Source: JAAZMI01 sp050948785 (GTDB lineage: Bacteria > Bacillota > Dethiobacteria > DTU022 > UBA8154). Taken from it: 64,000 nt of DNA. The notes below the pieces were generated by a model that saw only the letters and a program-made list of their open reading frames with translations, was not told the DNA's origin and searched no databases. This document shows, piece by piece, positions 9,194 to 18,411 of this stretch. The first letter of the stretch is position 1. Each line of letters begins with the position of its first letter. Where the stretch lies: positions 1 through 64,000 of the forward strand of contig JBMNEM010000008.1 in the NCBI GenBank assembly GCA_050948785.1, written 5' to 3'. The position numbers and the translations under genes are program-made.

Positions 9194-9712
9194 ATGGCGA
9201 TCATCAGCGTGGTGATGGGCAGTGATTCGGATCTGCCCGTCATGTCTTTGTGTTTAAATGTCCTGGAAAAGTTTCAGCTTCCTTTTGAAGTGCGAATCTC
9301 TTCGGCACACCGTTTGCCGGAGGAGACAGCAGAATTTGCACAGAATGCCGCCGGGAGGGGCATCGAGGTGATTATTGCCGGAGCGGGGGGGGCCGCCCAT
9401 CTTGCCGGGGTTATTGCTGCTTGGACTCCGCTGCCTGTAATCGCTGTTCCGATCAGCAGTTCTCCTCTGGGGGGAGTTGATGCACTTTATGCCATGGTGC
9501 AGATGCCCAGGGGTATTCCTGTGGCTACGGTAGCTGTTGATGGGGCTTATAACGCCGGGATTTTAGCTGCGCAGATCTGTGCCGTTAAAGACCCTGCGCT
9601 GCGGGCCAAAATTGTAAATTATAAAAAGGAGCTTGCCCGGGGGGTCAGGGAAAAAAACGAAAATTTACAGAAAAGCGGTTACCGGCAATACCTGCGGGAA
9701 AACAGCTCTTAA
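9194..9712 (+). CDS. purE: PurE, N5-carboxyaminoimidazole ribonucleotide mutase
   Basis: PurE moves the carboxyl group from N5-CAIR to give CAIR in purine synthesis. The 172-aa product carries GSDSDLPVM, SAHRLPEE (the class I form) and the AGGAAHLAGVIAA and PISSSPLGGVDAL blocks. Class I enzymes normally need PurK to make N5-CAIR; purK is not here. ATG 9194 follows GGGGGAGGA (9178-9185). It heads a group with purF, purM, purN, purH and purD, without purC, purS, purQ or purL. Confidence 0.96.
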   Translation: MAIISVVMGSDSDLPVMSLCLNVLEKFQLPFEVRISSAHRLPEETAEFAQNAAGRGIEVIIAGAGGAAHLAGVIAAWTPLPVIAVPISSSPLGGVDALYAMVQMPRGIPVATVAVDGAYNAGILAAQICAVKDPALRAKIVNYKKELARGVREKNENLQKSGYRQYLRENSS

Positions 9713-9812
9713 CTGTCACTGGTTTTAAAATTGTTTTTAGAACGGGTTCAGCAAACACACTTGTTTACCACCGCTGCTCTTGTGCATAATAAGCATTGGA
9801 AGGATGTATTTT

Positions 9813-11231
9813 ATGTTCGCTTCTTGTCATAATTCATGGGGGAAGCGGGAGAGCAACCGGATAAATTTTTCCGGTCCCGATAAAATGGAAGAAGCCTGCG
9901 GGATATTTGGTATTTACGCTCCTGGTCAGGATTTGTTCCGGGTGACCAATTTTGCTCTGTATGCTCTGCAGCATCGCGGCCAGGAAAGTGCGGGCATTGC
10001 CTTAAGCGATGGCCAAAATATTCATTTAAAAAAGGGCCAGGGGTTGGTTGCAGAAGTTTTTCCCCGCTTGCAAGGATTGGAGGGGATTACTGCTGTCGGG
10101 GCTCTCGGGCATGTCTATTATTCCACCCGGGGGAAGGCCCGCCCGGAAAATGCGCAGCCGTTGCTTGTGCGTTACCGGCAGGGGAATCTGGCTGTTGCCT
10201 ATAACGGGAATCTCATCAATGCCCCGGAGTTAAGAGAGAAGCTGGAAAAAGAGGGTTCCATCTTTCAAACCATGACGGATAGTGAGCTGATTGCCCACCT
10301 GATCGCCCGTTCCGGTTACAGCGAGCTGGAGTCCGCCTTACAGAGTATTTTACCTGATCTGCGTGGAGCTTACTCTTTTCTTTTTTTAACCGAGGACAGG
10401 CTGATTGGGTTGCGTGATCCTTATGCGGTGAGGCCTTTATCCCTCGGCCGGTGGCAAGGTCATTTTGTTTTGGCTTCGGAAACTTGTGCTTTTGATACGA
10501 TTGGTGCAGAAAAGATCAGAGATATTCGTCCTGGGGAAATGGTGGTGATCAGCAGGGAGGGTTTACGCAGCATTCAGGTTTTGTCCTCTCCGCGCACGGC
10601 CCTGTGTGTTTTTGAATTTATCTATTTTGCCCGGCCCGATAGTGATATACATGACAAGAATGTCTATCTCGTGCGCAAAAAACTGGGCCGCCAGTTGGCC
10701 AGGGAACATCCTGTCCAAGCCGATCTTGTGACCGGGGTTCCGGATTCAAGTTTAACGGCTGCTTCCGGTTTTGCCGAGGAATTGGGGCTGCCGTATGAAA
10801 TGGGGCTGATCAAAAACCGCTATATCGGGCGCACTTTTATCCAGCCCAGTCAAGAGATTCGTGATCTCGGTGTACAGTTAAAGCTAAATCCTGTACAACA
10901 AGTGGTCCAGGGTAAAAAAGTGGTTGTCGTGGATGATTCCATCGTTCGGGGAACAACCAGTAAAAAATTAGTAAATATGTTTGTGCAAGCGGGCGCCAAG
11001 GAGGTGCACTTGCGGATCGGTTCACCCCCCATCATTTGCCCTTGTTTCTATGGTATCGATACCCCGGATCACAGCGAACTGATCGGCGCCAAACGGGAGA
11101 TTGAAGAAGTCCGTCAAAAAATTGGGGCCACGACATTGCAATATCTGAGTCACCAGGGTATGTTGGATTCGGTAGGCCTGCCGCCGGAAAGCCTTTGTAT
11201 GGCCTGTTTCTCCGGCGAATATCCCCTTTAA
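9813..11231 (+). CDS. purF: PurF, amidophosphoribosyltransferase
   Basis: PurF commits PRPP to purine synthesis, forming phosphoribosylamine with glutamine nitrogen. Start ATG 9813 follows GGAAGGA (9798-9804); in-frame ATGs lie at 9780 and 9804. From 9813 the catalytic Cys is residue 29 (EEACGIFGIY), so residues 1-28 would be a cleaved propeptide, as in the Bacillus-type enzyme. The Ntn glutaminase domain is followed by the PRPP site VVVVDDSIVRGTTS. Cysteines that may bind the 4Fe-4S cluster are present, including CMACF near the C-terminus. Mature length is normal. Confidence 0.96.
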   Translation: MFASCHNSWGKRESNRINFSGPDKMEEACGIFGIYAPGQDLFRVTNFALYALQHRGQESAGIALSDGQNIHLKKGQGLVAEVFPRLQGLEGITAVGALGHVYYSTRGKARPENAQPLLVRYRQGNLAVAYNGNLINAPELREKLEKEGSIFQTMTDSELIAHLIARSGYSELESALQSILPDLRGAYSFLFLTEDRLIGLRDPYAVRPLSLGRWQGHFVLASETCAFDTIGAEKIRDIRPGEMVVISREGLRSIQVLSSPRTALCVFEFIYFARPDSDIHDKNVYLVRKKLGRQLAREHPVQADLVTGVPDSSLTAASGFAEELGLPYEMGLIKNRYIGRTFIQPSQEIRDLGVQLKLNPVQQVVQGKKVVVVDDSIVRGTTSKKLVNMFVQAGAKEVHLRIGSPPIICPCFYGIDTPDHSELIGAKREIEEVRQKIGATTLQYLSHQGMLDSVGLPPESLCMACFSGEYPL

Positions 11232-11249
11232 AGGAGCTGTCAGCGGTTT

Positions 11250-12293
11250 ATGGAGAGTTTTGATTATAAAAAGGCCGGAGTGGATCTGGAAGCAGGAGAA
11301 AGAGTTGTTGATGAAATCAAAGCAATGGTCCGTTCTACTTTTCGCCCGGAAGTCCTAACAGATTTAGGCGGCTTTGCCGGTCTTTTTCAACCCAATTTCA
11401 GTTCTTACCGCCATCCCGTTTTTGCTGCGGCTACCGATGGTGTCGGGACCAAATTGAAAATAGCCTTTATGTTGGGTAAACATGATACGGTTGGCATTGA
11501 TGCCGTGGCGATGTGTGTCAATGATCTTGTTGTCCAGGGTGCAGAGCCTCTCTTTTTCCTTGATTATCTGGCTGTGGGAAAAGTTGATGTTTCGCAGGTT
11601 ACGGAGATTGTTCACGGTGTCGTGGACGGATGCCGTCAAGCGAATTGTACACTTTTGGGGGGCGAAACGGCGGAGATGCCCGGGTTTTATGCTCCGGGGG
11701 AATACGATCTGGCCGGTTTTGCCCTGGGTGTTGTAGAAAGGGAAAAAATTATTACCGGTAAAAATATTGTTCCCGGTGATATTCTCATCGGCATAGCTTC
11801 CAGCGGGTTGCACAGTAACGGTTTTTCCCTGGTGAGAAAAATATTTTTAGAGCATGCGGGCTTAACTTTGGATCTTTTTATGCCACGACTGGGCTGTACT
11901 TTGGGGGAGGAATTATTAAAACCGACAGTTATTTATGTCCCTCTTGTGGTGCCTCTTTTACAGGAATTTGACATTAAGGGGATCGCGCATATTACCGGAG
12001 GGGGGTTAGAATTAAATCTACCCCGTATTTTCCCGGCAGGTTTAAAAGCGATCATTGAAAAAGAACGTTGGGATATTCCTCCTGTGTTTCCTCTTATCCA
12101 GGAGTACGGAAATGTGCCGGAGCAGGAAATGTTCCGTACTTTTAATATGGGGATCGGCATGGTTCTTGTTACCTCCCCACAGTTGTCGGGGCCGGTCCTG
12201 GAATGGATAAAAGAGAGAGGCGGGGAGGCCTGGGAGATTGGCTTTATACAAGAATATGGCGGGAAAGAGGCCGGTGTAGAAATCAGATCCTAA
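11250..12293 (+). CDS. purM: PurM, phosphoribosylformylglycinamidine cyclo-ligase
   Basis: PurM closes the imidazole ring to make AIR, using ATP. The 347-aa protein starts FDYKKAGVDLEAGERVV and shows the family blocks DGVGTKLKIA near 56, GIDAVAMCVNDLVVQGAEPLFFLDYLA, GGETAEMPGFY and HITGGGLELNLPRI. It starts 18 bp after purF, with AAGGAG overlapping the purF stop region, so it is almost certainly co-transcribed. Confidence 0.97.
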   Translation: MESFDYKKAGVDLEAGERVVDEIKAMVRSTFRPEVLTDLGGFAGLFQPNFSSYRHPVFAAATDGVGTKLKIAFMLGKHDTVGIDAVAMCVNDLVVQGAEPLFFLDYLAVGKVDVSQVTEIVHGVVDGCRQANCTLLGGETAEMPGFYAPGEYDLAGFALGVVEREKIITGKNIVPGDILIGIASSGLHSNGFSLVRKIFLEHAGLTLDLFMPRLGCTLGEELLKPTVIYVPLVVPLLQEFDIKGIAHITGGGLELNLPRIFPAGLKAIIEKERWDIPPVFPLIQEYGNVPEQEMFRTFNMGIGMVLVTSPQLSGPVLEWIKERGGEAWEIGFIQEYGGKEAGVEIRS

Positions 12294-12315
12294 GAATTTT
12301 CAGGAGGTGCCATGG

Positions 12316-12921
12316 ATGCGGCTGGCGGTGCTGGCGTCGGGTTTTGGCAGTAATTTGCAGGCCATTATTGATGCTGTGGAGAGCGGGAAAATTAAAGGAC
12401 GTGTGGATGTTGTTATCAGTGATAAAGAGGAGGCTTACGCCCTGGAGAGGGCCAGGCGTCATGGTATCGAGGCAGTTTATATCAACCCGCGAAATTTTTC
12501 CGGCCGGGAAGCTTATGATCAAGCGGTTTTGGGCCTGTTGCAGGAGAAAAATATTGATTTGGTGATTCTGGCCGGTTATATGCGCCTGCTATCTCCCGTT
12601 TTAGTAGGTGGTTTCCGGGGTAAAATAATGAATATTCACCCCTCGCTGCTGCCTTCATTTCCGGGATTGGAAGGTGTACAGCAAGCCCTTGATTATGGTG
12701 TGAAGGTCAGTGGTTGTACCGTTCATTTTGTTGACGAAGGCCTGGATACAGGCCCAATTATTTTGCAGGAGGCCGTGCCGGTTTATGGGCATGATACTAT
12801 TGATTCTCTTCAGGAGCGTATTCATCAGATTGAACACCGTCTTTACCCCCGAGCCATTCAACTTTTTATTGAGGGAAAATTAAATCTAGAAGGGAGAAGA
12901 TGTATTCAAAATGAAGCCTAG
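12316..12921 (+). CDS. purN: PurN, phosphoribosylglycinamide formyltransferase
   Basis: PurN formylates GAR using 10-formyl-tetrahydrofolate. The 201-aa product has LASGFGSNLQAI at the N-terminus, LAGYMRLLSP, the active-site NIHPSLLPSFPG (Asn and His) and GCTVHFVDEGLDTGPII (Asp). ATG 12316 is preferred over the in-frame GTG at 12307 because AGGAGG (12302-12307) is properly placed. The last 11 bp overlap purH, suggesting translational coupling. Confidence 0.97.
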   Translation: MRLAVLASGFGSNLQAIIDAVESGKIKGRVDVVISDKEEAYALERARRHGIEAVYINPRNFSGREAYDQAVLGLLQEKNIDLVILAGYMRLLSPVLVGGFRGKIMNIHPSLLPSFPGLEGVQQALDYGVKVSGCTVHFVDEGLDTGPIILQEAVPVYGHDTIDSLQERIHQIEHRLYPRAIQLFIEGKLNLEGRRCIQNEA

Positions 12922-14461
12922 AAAAGCCCTGATTAGTGTTTCCGACAAAACAGGAGTAGTGATTTTTGCACAGGAATTGCAAACGATGGGCTGGGAAATT
13001 GTTTCCACGGGGGGAACAGCCAAAACTTTAAAGGAGGCCGGAGTGAAGGTCAAAGATGTGAGCGAACTAACCGGGTTTCCGGAAATTTTGGAAGGCCGCT
13101 TAAAAACTTTGCATCCCCTTGTTCACGGAGGCATTCTGGGGCGTAGGGATTCGTCTCTCCATCTCCAGCAACTGCAAGAGCATGGTATTGAAACTATTGA
13201 TTTGGTGGCGGTGAATCTTTATCCTTTTCCGGAAGTTATTGCCAAAGAGGATGTAACTCTGGAGGAAGCTATCGAGAATATCGATATCGGTGGCCCGACA
13301 ATGGTCAGGGCTGCGGCAAAAAATTATCGTGATGTTATTGTTGTGGTGGAGCCGGGCAACTACAGCATGGTCATTGAAGAATTGCGCCGGGATGAGGATT
13401 TATCTCTTTCTAACCGCTACAATCTCGCGCTGGAGGCTTTTTCGCATACGGCCTATTACGACAGTATCATCAGTAATTATTTTCGGGAACAGGGAGAAAA
13501 GAAAGATCGTTTTCCTACAATCCTGACCATGCCCTATATCAAGGTTCAGGACTTACGTTATGGAGAAAATCCACAGCAAAAGGCTTCTTTTTACCGGGAA
13601 CCGCTGCCGAGTAAAACTTCTCTTGCTGCCGGCAAACAACTCCAGGGGAAAGAGCTTTCTTTTAATAATATCAACGATCTCAACGCGACCTGGGAAATAG
13701 TGCAGGAATTTGAGGAACCGACAGCTGTTGCTGTTAAACATACCAATCCCTGCGGAGTCGGTTCGGCCGCCACTCTCCTGGAAGCTTATCTCAAAGCCTA
13801 CGCTGCCGATCCTGTTTCTATTTTTGGGGGCATAGTAGCACTGAACAGGGAAGTGGATGAGAAGACTGCTTTGGAGATGTCTAAAATATTTTTGGAAGTG
13901 ATCGCTGCACCTGCTTTTTCCCCCGAAGCTCTAAGGGTATTGGGTCGTAAAAAAAATGTCCGTTTGCTGGAGATAGCTTTGAATTCTCCGGAAAAAAAGA
14001 AAAACGAGCTTGATTTTAAAAAAGTGGGTGGCGGGCTTCTTTTACAAGAAGATCTCCAGGAAATTTATCACCCGCAAGAGTGGCGTAATGTGACTACCAG
14101 AAAACCGACGGAACAGGAGATGAAGGATCTTCTTTTTGCCCTGAAGGTAGTCAAACATGTGAAGTCCAATGCGATTGTCATTGCCAAGAGACAGCAGACC
14201 CTGGGTATCGGTGCCGGGCAGATGAGCCGCGTCGGTGCGGTTAAAATTGCCGCCGGACAGGCCGGCGAGGAGATTAAAGGGAGCGTTCTGGCTTCTGATG
14301 CTTTCTTTCCCTTTAAAGACGGTGTGGAAATTGCAGCCAGAGAAGGCGTAACAGCGATCATTCAGCCGGGAGGGTCCAATCGCGACGAGGAAGTTATCGC
14401 GGCCTGTGAACAGTATCATGTGGCCATGCTTTTTACAGGGAGACGCTACTTTAAACATTAA
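12911..14461 (+). CDS. purH: PurH, bifunctional AICAR formyltransferase/IMP cyclohydrolase
   Basis: PurH catalyses the last two steps to IMP. The 516-aa protein has the N-terminal cyclohydrolase domain (SVSDKTG near 9, STGGTAKTLKEAG, ILEGRLKTLHP) and the C-terminal AICARFT domain with KHTNPCGVG, LRYGENPQQKA and QPGGSNRDEEVI. It overlaps purN by 11 bp and starts behind GAAGGGAGAAG. Confidence 0.97.
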   Translation: MKPRKALISVSDKTGVVIFAQELQTMGWEIVSTGGTAKTLKEAGVKVKDVSELTGFPEILEGRLKTLHPLVHGGILGRRDSSLHLQQLQEHGIETIDLVAVNLYPFPEVIAKEDVTLEEAIENIDIGGPTMVRAAAKNYRDVIVVVEPGNYSMVIEELRRDEDLSLSNRYNLALEAFSHTAYYDSIISNYFREQGEKKDRFPTILTMPYIKVQDLRYGENPQQKASFYREPLPSKTSLAAGKQLQGKELSFNNINDLNATWEIVQEFEEPTAVAVKHTNPCGVGSAATLLEAYLKAYAADPVSIFGGIVALNREVDEKTALEMSKIFLEVIAAPAFSPEALRVLGRKKNVRLLEIALNSPEKKKNELDFKKVGGGLLLQEDLQEIYHPQEWRNVTTRKPTEQEMKDLLFALKVVKHVKSNAIVIAKRQQTLGIGAGQMSRVGAVKIAAGQAGEEIKGSVLASDAFFPFKDGVEIAAREGVTAIIQPGGSNRDEEVIAACEQYHVAMLFTGRRYFKH

Positions 14462-14498
14462 ATCCAAGAAAAAATGTGTTCCATGGGGGGTTTTATAA

Positions 14499-15779
14499 TT
14501 GCGTGTGCTGGTTGTTGGGAGTGGAGGCCGGGAACATGCCCTGGTCTGGAAATTAGCACAAAGCCCCGAGGTAGGGAAGATTTTTTGTGTTCCGGGCAAT
14601 GCCGGTATCGCTTCCCTGGCGGAGTGTGTACCCTTAAAGATGGATGATCTGGAAAATATACTGCTTTTTGCCCAAGAAAATAAAATTCACCTTACAGTTG
14701 TCGGCCCGGAAGCGCCCCTTGCTGCCGGTATTGTGGATTTATTTCAAGAAAATGACCAGCTAATTTTTGGACCCGATCAAAGGGGTGCGCTCCTTGAGGG
14801 AAGCAAGGTTTGGGCGAAAAATTTTATGGCCAAATATAGTATCCCCACGGCCGCTTTTGCGGTTTTTAACAGTTCGGAAGAAGCCGATGGTTACCTTCAA
14901 AATGCCAGTTATCCTTTAGTAGTGAAAGCTGATGGCCTGGCTGCGGGTAAAGGTGTGTTTATTGCCGCTGGATATGAGGAGGCAAGTCAGTTTATGCGTG
15001 CCGTCATGGAGACCAAGGTTTTTGGCCGTGCCGGTGAAAGCATTGTCATCGAGGAGTTTCTGCAAGGGGAAGAGGTTTCTGTATTTGCCATTACTGACGG
15101 CGATACTTACTTTACGTTACCTTCAGTTCAAGATCACAAAGCGATTTATGAAGGGGATCGCGGCCCCAATACGGGAGGTATGGGTGCTTATTCCCCCGCT
15201 CCTGTGCTTGCGGAGCAGTTGCTTAGGAAAGTACATAAAGAGATTTTTGAGCCGGTGTTCATGGGCTTGCGGGAAGAGGGTATTACCTATCGCGGGGTCC
15301 TTTATGGAGGGCTCATTGTTACTCCGGAAGGCGAACTAAAGGCTTTGGAGTTTAATGTGCGGTTTGGGGACCCGGAAGCACAGGTGCTTTTTCCCCGCTT
15401 GCACACGGATCTTTTTCCTCTTCTTTATGAAACAGCGCGGGGAAACCTGCGTTCACTTTGGCCGCCGGGATGGGATGAAGGTGCCGCTGTTTGTGTGGTC
15501 CTGGCTTCGCAAGGTTACCCGGGCGCTTATGAGACGGGGAAGGAAATTCGTGGATTGGAAAAAGCCCTCGATATGCAGAAAGCCATGGTTTTTCATTCCG
15601 GAACATCTTTTAAAGACCGGCAGATCGTGACTGCCGGAGGGAGAGTCTTGGGCGTCACGTCCTGGGAGGCCGATTTAGAATCCGCTCTTGAGCAAGCATA
15701 TAAGCTTGCGGCAGAGATTGACTTTGAGGGTAAATATTACCGCCGGGATATTGCCCACCGTGCTTTAGGCCGCAAATAG
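14499..15779 (+). CDS. purD: PurD, phosphoribosylamine-glycine ligase
   Basis: PurD joins glycine to phosphoribosylamine using ATP. The 426-aa ATP-grasp enzyme begins MRVLVVGSGGREHALVWKL, has the VKADGLAAGKGV nucleotide loop near 148, DRGPNTGGMGAYSP near 220, and LEFNVRFGDPEAQ near 284. Start is a TTG at 14499 with a G-run (14485-14490) as binding site. It is the last gene of the purine group; a 317-bp gap follows. Confidence 0.96.
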   Translation: MRVLVVGSGGREHALVWKLAQSPEVGKIFCVPGNAGIASLAECVPLKMDDLENILLFAQENKIHLTVVGPEAPLAAGIVDLFQENDQLIFGPDQRGALLEGSKVWAKNFMAKYSIPTAAFAVFNSSEEADGYLQNASYPLVVKADGLAAGKGVFIAAGYEEASQFMRAVMETKVFGRAGESIVIEEFLQGEEVSVFAITDGDTYFTLPSVQDHKAIYEGDRGPNTGGMGAYSPAPVLAEQLLRKVHKEIFEPVFMGLREEGITYRGVLYGGLIVTPEGELKALEFNVRFGDPEAQVLFPRLHTDLFPLLYETARGNLRSLWPPGWDEGAAVCVVLASQGYPGAYETGKEIRGLEKALDMQKAMVFHSGTSFKDRQIVTAGGRVLGVTSWEADLESALEQAYKLAAEIDFEGKYYRRDIAHRALGRK

Positions 15780-16096
15780 GTTTGAAAAAGGTCGATTTTA
15801 GATCTCGCTGTAGTTACCCATAGTTCCTTGTAAACAGTATTTTGCTGTTGGTGGAGTGACTTGTGCTGCGAAACAAAAAGTTCACGATGAAGCGGGGCTG
15901 GAGAAGACCCTACCAGCAGGATGCAGGTATCCGTCCTATGACCATGGATGGCAATTTGGCCGGGTAGGTTGCCTGGGTCTGAGCTGAATCGTAGAATGAT
16001 AAACTATATCACCGGCAAAAGTTGCTCTATTTGCGGGTAAAAGGAGTGAAAGTGCTGTAGCCCACGGCGCTGCCATGGGGCTACAGCAAAGGTCGG
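15780..16096 (+). other. non-coding gap between purD and ligA with a stem-loop at the ligA start
   Basis: No convincing gene was found on either strand; the longest open frames lack ribosome sites and family similarity. Near the end, GCTGTAGCCC (16054-16063) pairs perfectly with GGGCTACAGC (16078-16087) around a 14-base loop, ending 9 bases before the ligA ATG. There is no T-run, so it is not an obvious terminator; it would cover or crowd the weak ligA ribosome binding site. I could not match the region to a known riboswitch. Confidence 0.5.
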
Positions 16097-18112
16097 ATGA
16101 AAAAAGAAACTGCTGCTGAGCGCCTGAAGGAGCTCCGGACACAGATTGCCCAACATAATTATTATTACCATGTTTTAGATGATCCCCGGATCAGCGATGC
16201 AGAATTTGACGCTTTAATGCAGGAGCTTTTACATCTGGAAGATCTTTACCCGGAGCTGGTCACGCTGGATTCGCCTTCCAGGCGGGTCGGCGGGACACCA
16301 CTTACTAGTTTCCGGCAGGTGGCGCACACTGTGCCGATGCTCAGCCTGGAAAATGTTTTTTCAGAAAATGAACTGCAGAATTTTTACCTGCGCTTGCAAA
16401 GGAATCTTCAAGCCGAGCGGATTTCCTGGGTTGGAGAACCCAAGATTGATGGCCTGGCAGTTTCACTCCATTATGAAGAAGGGGTTTTTCAAAGAGGGGC
16501 GACCAGGGGTAATGGCTATCTTGGCGAGGATATAACTCATAATCTTCTAACGATCCGCAGCCTGCCTTTACGGCTCAAGACACAGATCACCGCAGAGGTC
16601 CGCGGGGAAGTTTTTATCCCCCGGGAGGGGTTTTTAAAACTGAATGAACAAAGAAAGGTACAGGGGCTACCGCTGTTTGCCAATCCGCGCAATGCTGCTG
16701 CCGGGTCTCTCCGGCAGCTGGATTCCAGGGTGACGGCGGAGAGGCCCCTCGATCTTTTTGTTTTCTCTTTAACCGGAATCCGGGGAGTAAAACCCTTGGC
16801 AACTCATTGGGAGGTACTGCAGTACCTGCGTGAACTTCAGTTTAGGGTTAACCCGCTTATTTGCCTGATAAACGACCTGGAAGAAGCCCTAACTTTTTGC
16901 CGCCGGATGAGTGCACAAAGGGATGAACTGCCTTACGAGATAGATGGGGCCGTACTGAAAATAAATGAGCTTGATTATCAGCAGCAGCTGGGGTCTACCA
17001 GCCGGGCTCCGCGGTGGGCGGTCGCCTTTAAGTTTTCTGCGGAAGAAGCGTGTACACGTGTCGAAGATATAGAGGTAAATGTAGGCCGGACAGGTGCTGT
17101 AACGCCGGTAGCCAGACTGGCACCGGTTCTCCTGGCGGGTTCTGTGGTAAAAAGAGCGAGTTTGCACAACGAGGATATTTTAAGGCAAAAAGAGGTCATG
17201 ATCGGGGATGAAGTGATTATTCACAAAGCCGGGGACATTATTCCGGAGATTGTGCAGGTTTTAAAAGAAAAAAGGACCGGCCGGGAAAAACATTATTTTA
17301 TGCCTGTTTCCTGCCCCTCCTGCCAAAAGGATCTAAAACGTTTGCCTGGTGAAGTTGCTCTCCGTTGCTTGAATCCAGCCTGTCCCGCCCAATTAATTGA
17401 GCGTATCATTCATTTTGCTTCCCGGAGCGGCATGGAGATCATGGGATTGGGAGAAGCTCTGGCCGAACAACTATATAACTCCGGCCTGGTTAAAGATGTG
17501 GGCGACTTGTATTATCTGCAAAAAGAGGAGCTAAGCAGGCTGGAGCGTATGGGAGAGAAGTCTGCGGAAAACCTGCTGGAAAACCTGCAAAAAAGTAAGA
17601 AAAACCCTCTGCACAAGTTGATTGCCGCCTTGGGCATTCGTTTTGTCGGGGAGAGGGCCTCGCGCCTGCTGGCCGGCCACTTCCAGACGCTGTCGCAGCT
17701 TGTTGCCGCTACGGAGGAGGAGCTGCTCAGCCTGGCGGAAATAGGACCGAAGATCGCGGCCTCCCTTAAAGAATTTTTTGGACAGGAAGAGACACGGCTG
17801 GTCCTGGAAAAATTGGCCCGGGCCGGGGTAAATTTTAAGGCGCAGCCCGGGGGCGTCGAAAGGGAAGCTGAAAAGGATCAACCTCTGCAAGGGGTTACTT
17901 TTGTGCTTACGGGTACATTGGCCAAATATACACGCCGGGAAGCCAGGGAAATAATCGAAGCCAAAGGAGGAAAAGTCACCGGCAGTGTGAGTAAAAATAC
18001 GGATTATGTTCTGGCCGGTGAAAACCCTGGTTCCAAACTGCAAAAAGCCCGGGAATTAGGGATAAAAATATTAACGGAAAGTGATTGGGAAGATCTTATA
18101 TCCTTGTCATGA
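16097..18112 (+). CDS. ligA: NAD-dependent DNA ligase LigA
   Basis: LigA seals nicks during replication and repair using NAD+. The 671-aa protein shows the NAD-binding YYHVLDDPRISDAEFD segment near 20-35, the adenylated lysine in EPKIDGLA (K116), the OB fold, a four-cysteine zinc finger (CPSC about residues 410-413, then CLNPAC), helix-hairpin-helix repeats and a C-terminal BRCT domain with GKVTGSVSKNTDYVL. Length is normal. ATG 16097 has only a weak GGTCGG site upstream. pcrA, a common neighbour, is absent here. Confidence 0.97.
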   Translation: MKKETAAERLKELRTQIAQHNYYYHVLDDPRISDAEFDALMQELLHLEDLYPELVTLDSPSRRVGGTPLTSFRQVAHTVPMLSLENVFSENELQNFYLRLQRNLQAERISWVGEPKIDGLAVSLHYEEGVFQRGATRGNGYLGEDITHNLLTIRSLPLRLKTQITAEVRGEVFIPREGFLKLNEQRKVQGLPLFANPRNAAAGSLRQLDSRVTAERPLDLFVFSLTGIRGVKPLATHWEVLQYLRELQFRVNPLICLINDLEEALTFCRRMSAQRDELPYEIDGAVLKINELDYQQQLGSTSRAPRWAVAFKFSAEEACTRVEDIEVNVGRTGAVTPVARLAPVLLAGSVVKRASLHNEDILRQKEVMIGDEVIIHKAGDIIPEIVQVLKEKRTGREKHYFMPVSCPSCQKDLKRLPGEVALRCLNPACPAQLIERIIHFASRSGMEIMGLGEALAEQLYNSGLVKDVGDLYYLQKEELSRLERMGEKSAENLLENLQKSKKNPLHKLIAALGIRFVGERASRLLAGHFQTLSQLVAATEEELLSLAEIGPKIAASLKEFFGQEETRLVLEKLARAGVNFKAQPGGVEREAEKDQPLQGVTFVLTGTLAKYTRREAREIIEAKGGKVTGSVSKNTDYVLAGENPGSKLQKARELGIKILTESDWEDLISLS

Positions 18113-18411
18113 AGCCCCTCCCACATTTGCCACTATAGAAGCACTGATAAGCACCTGGAGAAAATGGAAAGGATAAAGATAATTAAATAATAAAACCAAA
18201 AAATGAAAAAAATCATTGAGTAGTTCATACCTGTCATGCCTGCCTACCGATTAAAAAATGTAAGGCCGGACATGGAATAGGTATAATAGGGTTATACACT
18301 CTCCAGGCGATGAAATGGGACTTCCGCATCGCCCCCATATGCTAGCGAATAAGAGGATGGTTTTTCTTAAGCAAAAGAAAGAACTTACATTGGAGGTATC
18401 ATGTATTAATA
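18113..18411 (+). other. intergenic region after ligA with a possible promoter
   Basis: A perfect -10 hexamer TATAAT lies at 18282-18287, but no good -35 box is seen at 17 bp; it could serve the lipoprotein gene. At 18392-18396 a GGAGG site is followed by ATG (18401), then immediately a tyrosine codon and TAA: a two-codon open frame ahead of the lipoprotein start at 18412. No gene seen. Confidence 0.4.

Noticed and set aside
14042..14599. 185-residue open frame on the minus strand
   Set aside because: It is antisense to the end of purH and the start of purD, both clear genes.
15780..16096. riboswitch or structured RNA before ligA
   Set aside because: Compared by eye with cobalamin, TPP, purine, SAM, glycine and guanidine classes; no conserved core was recognised.
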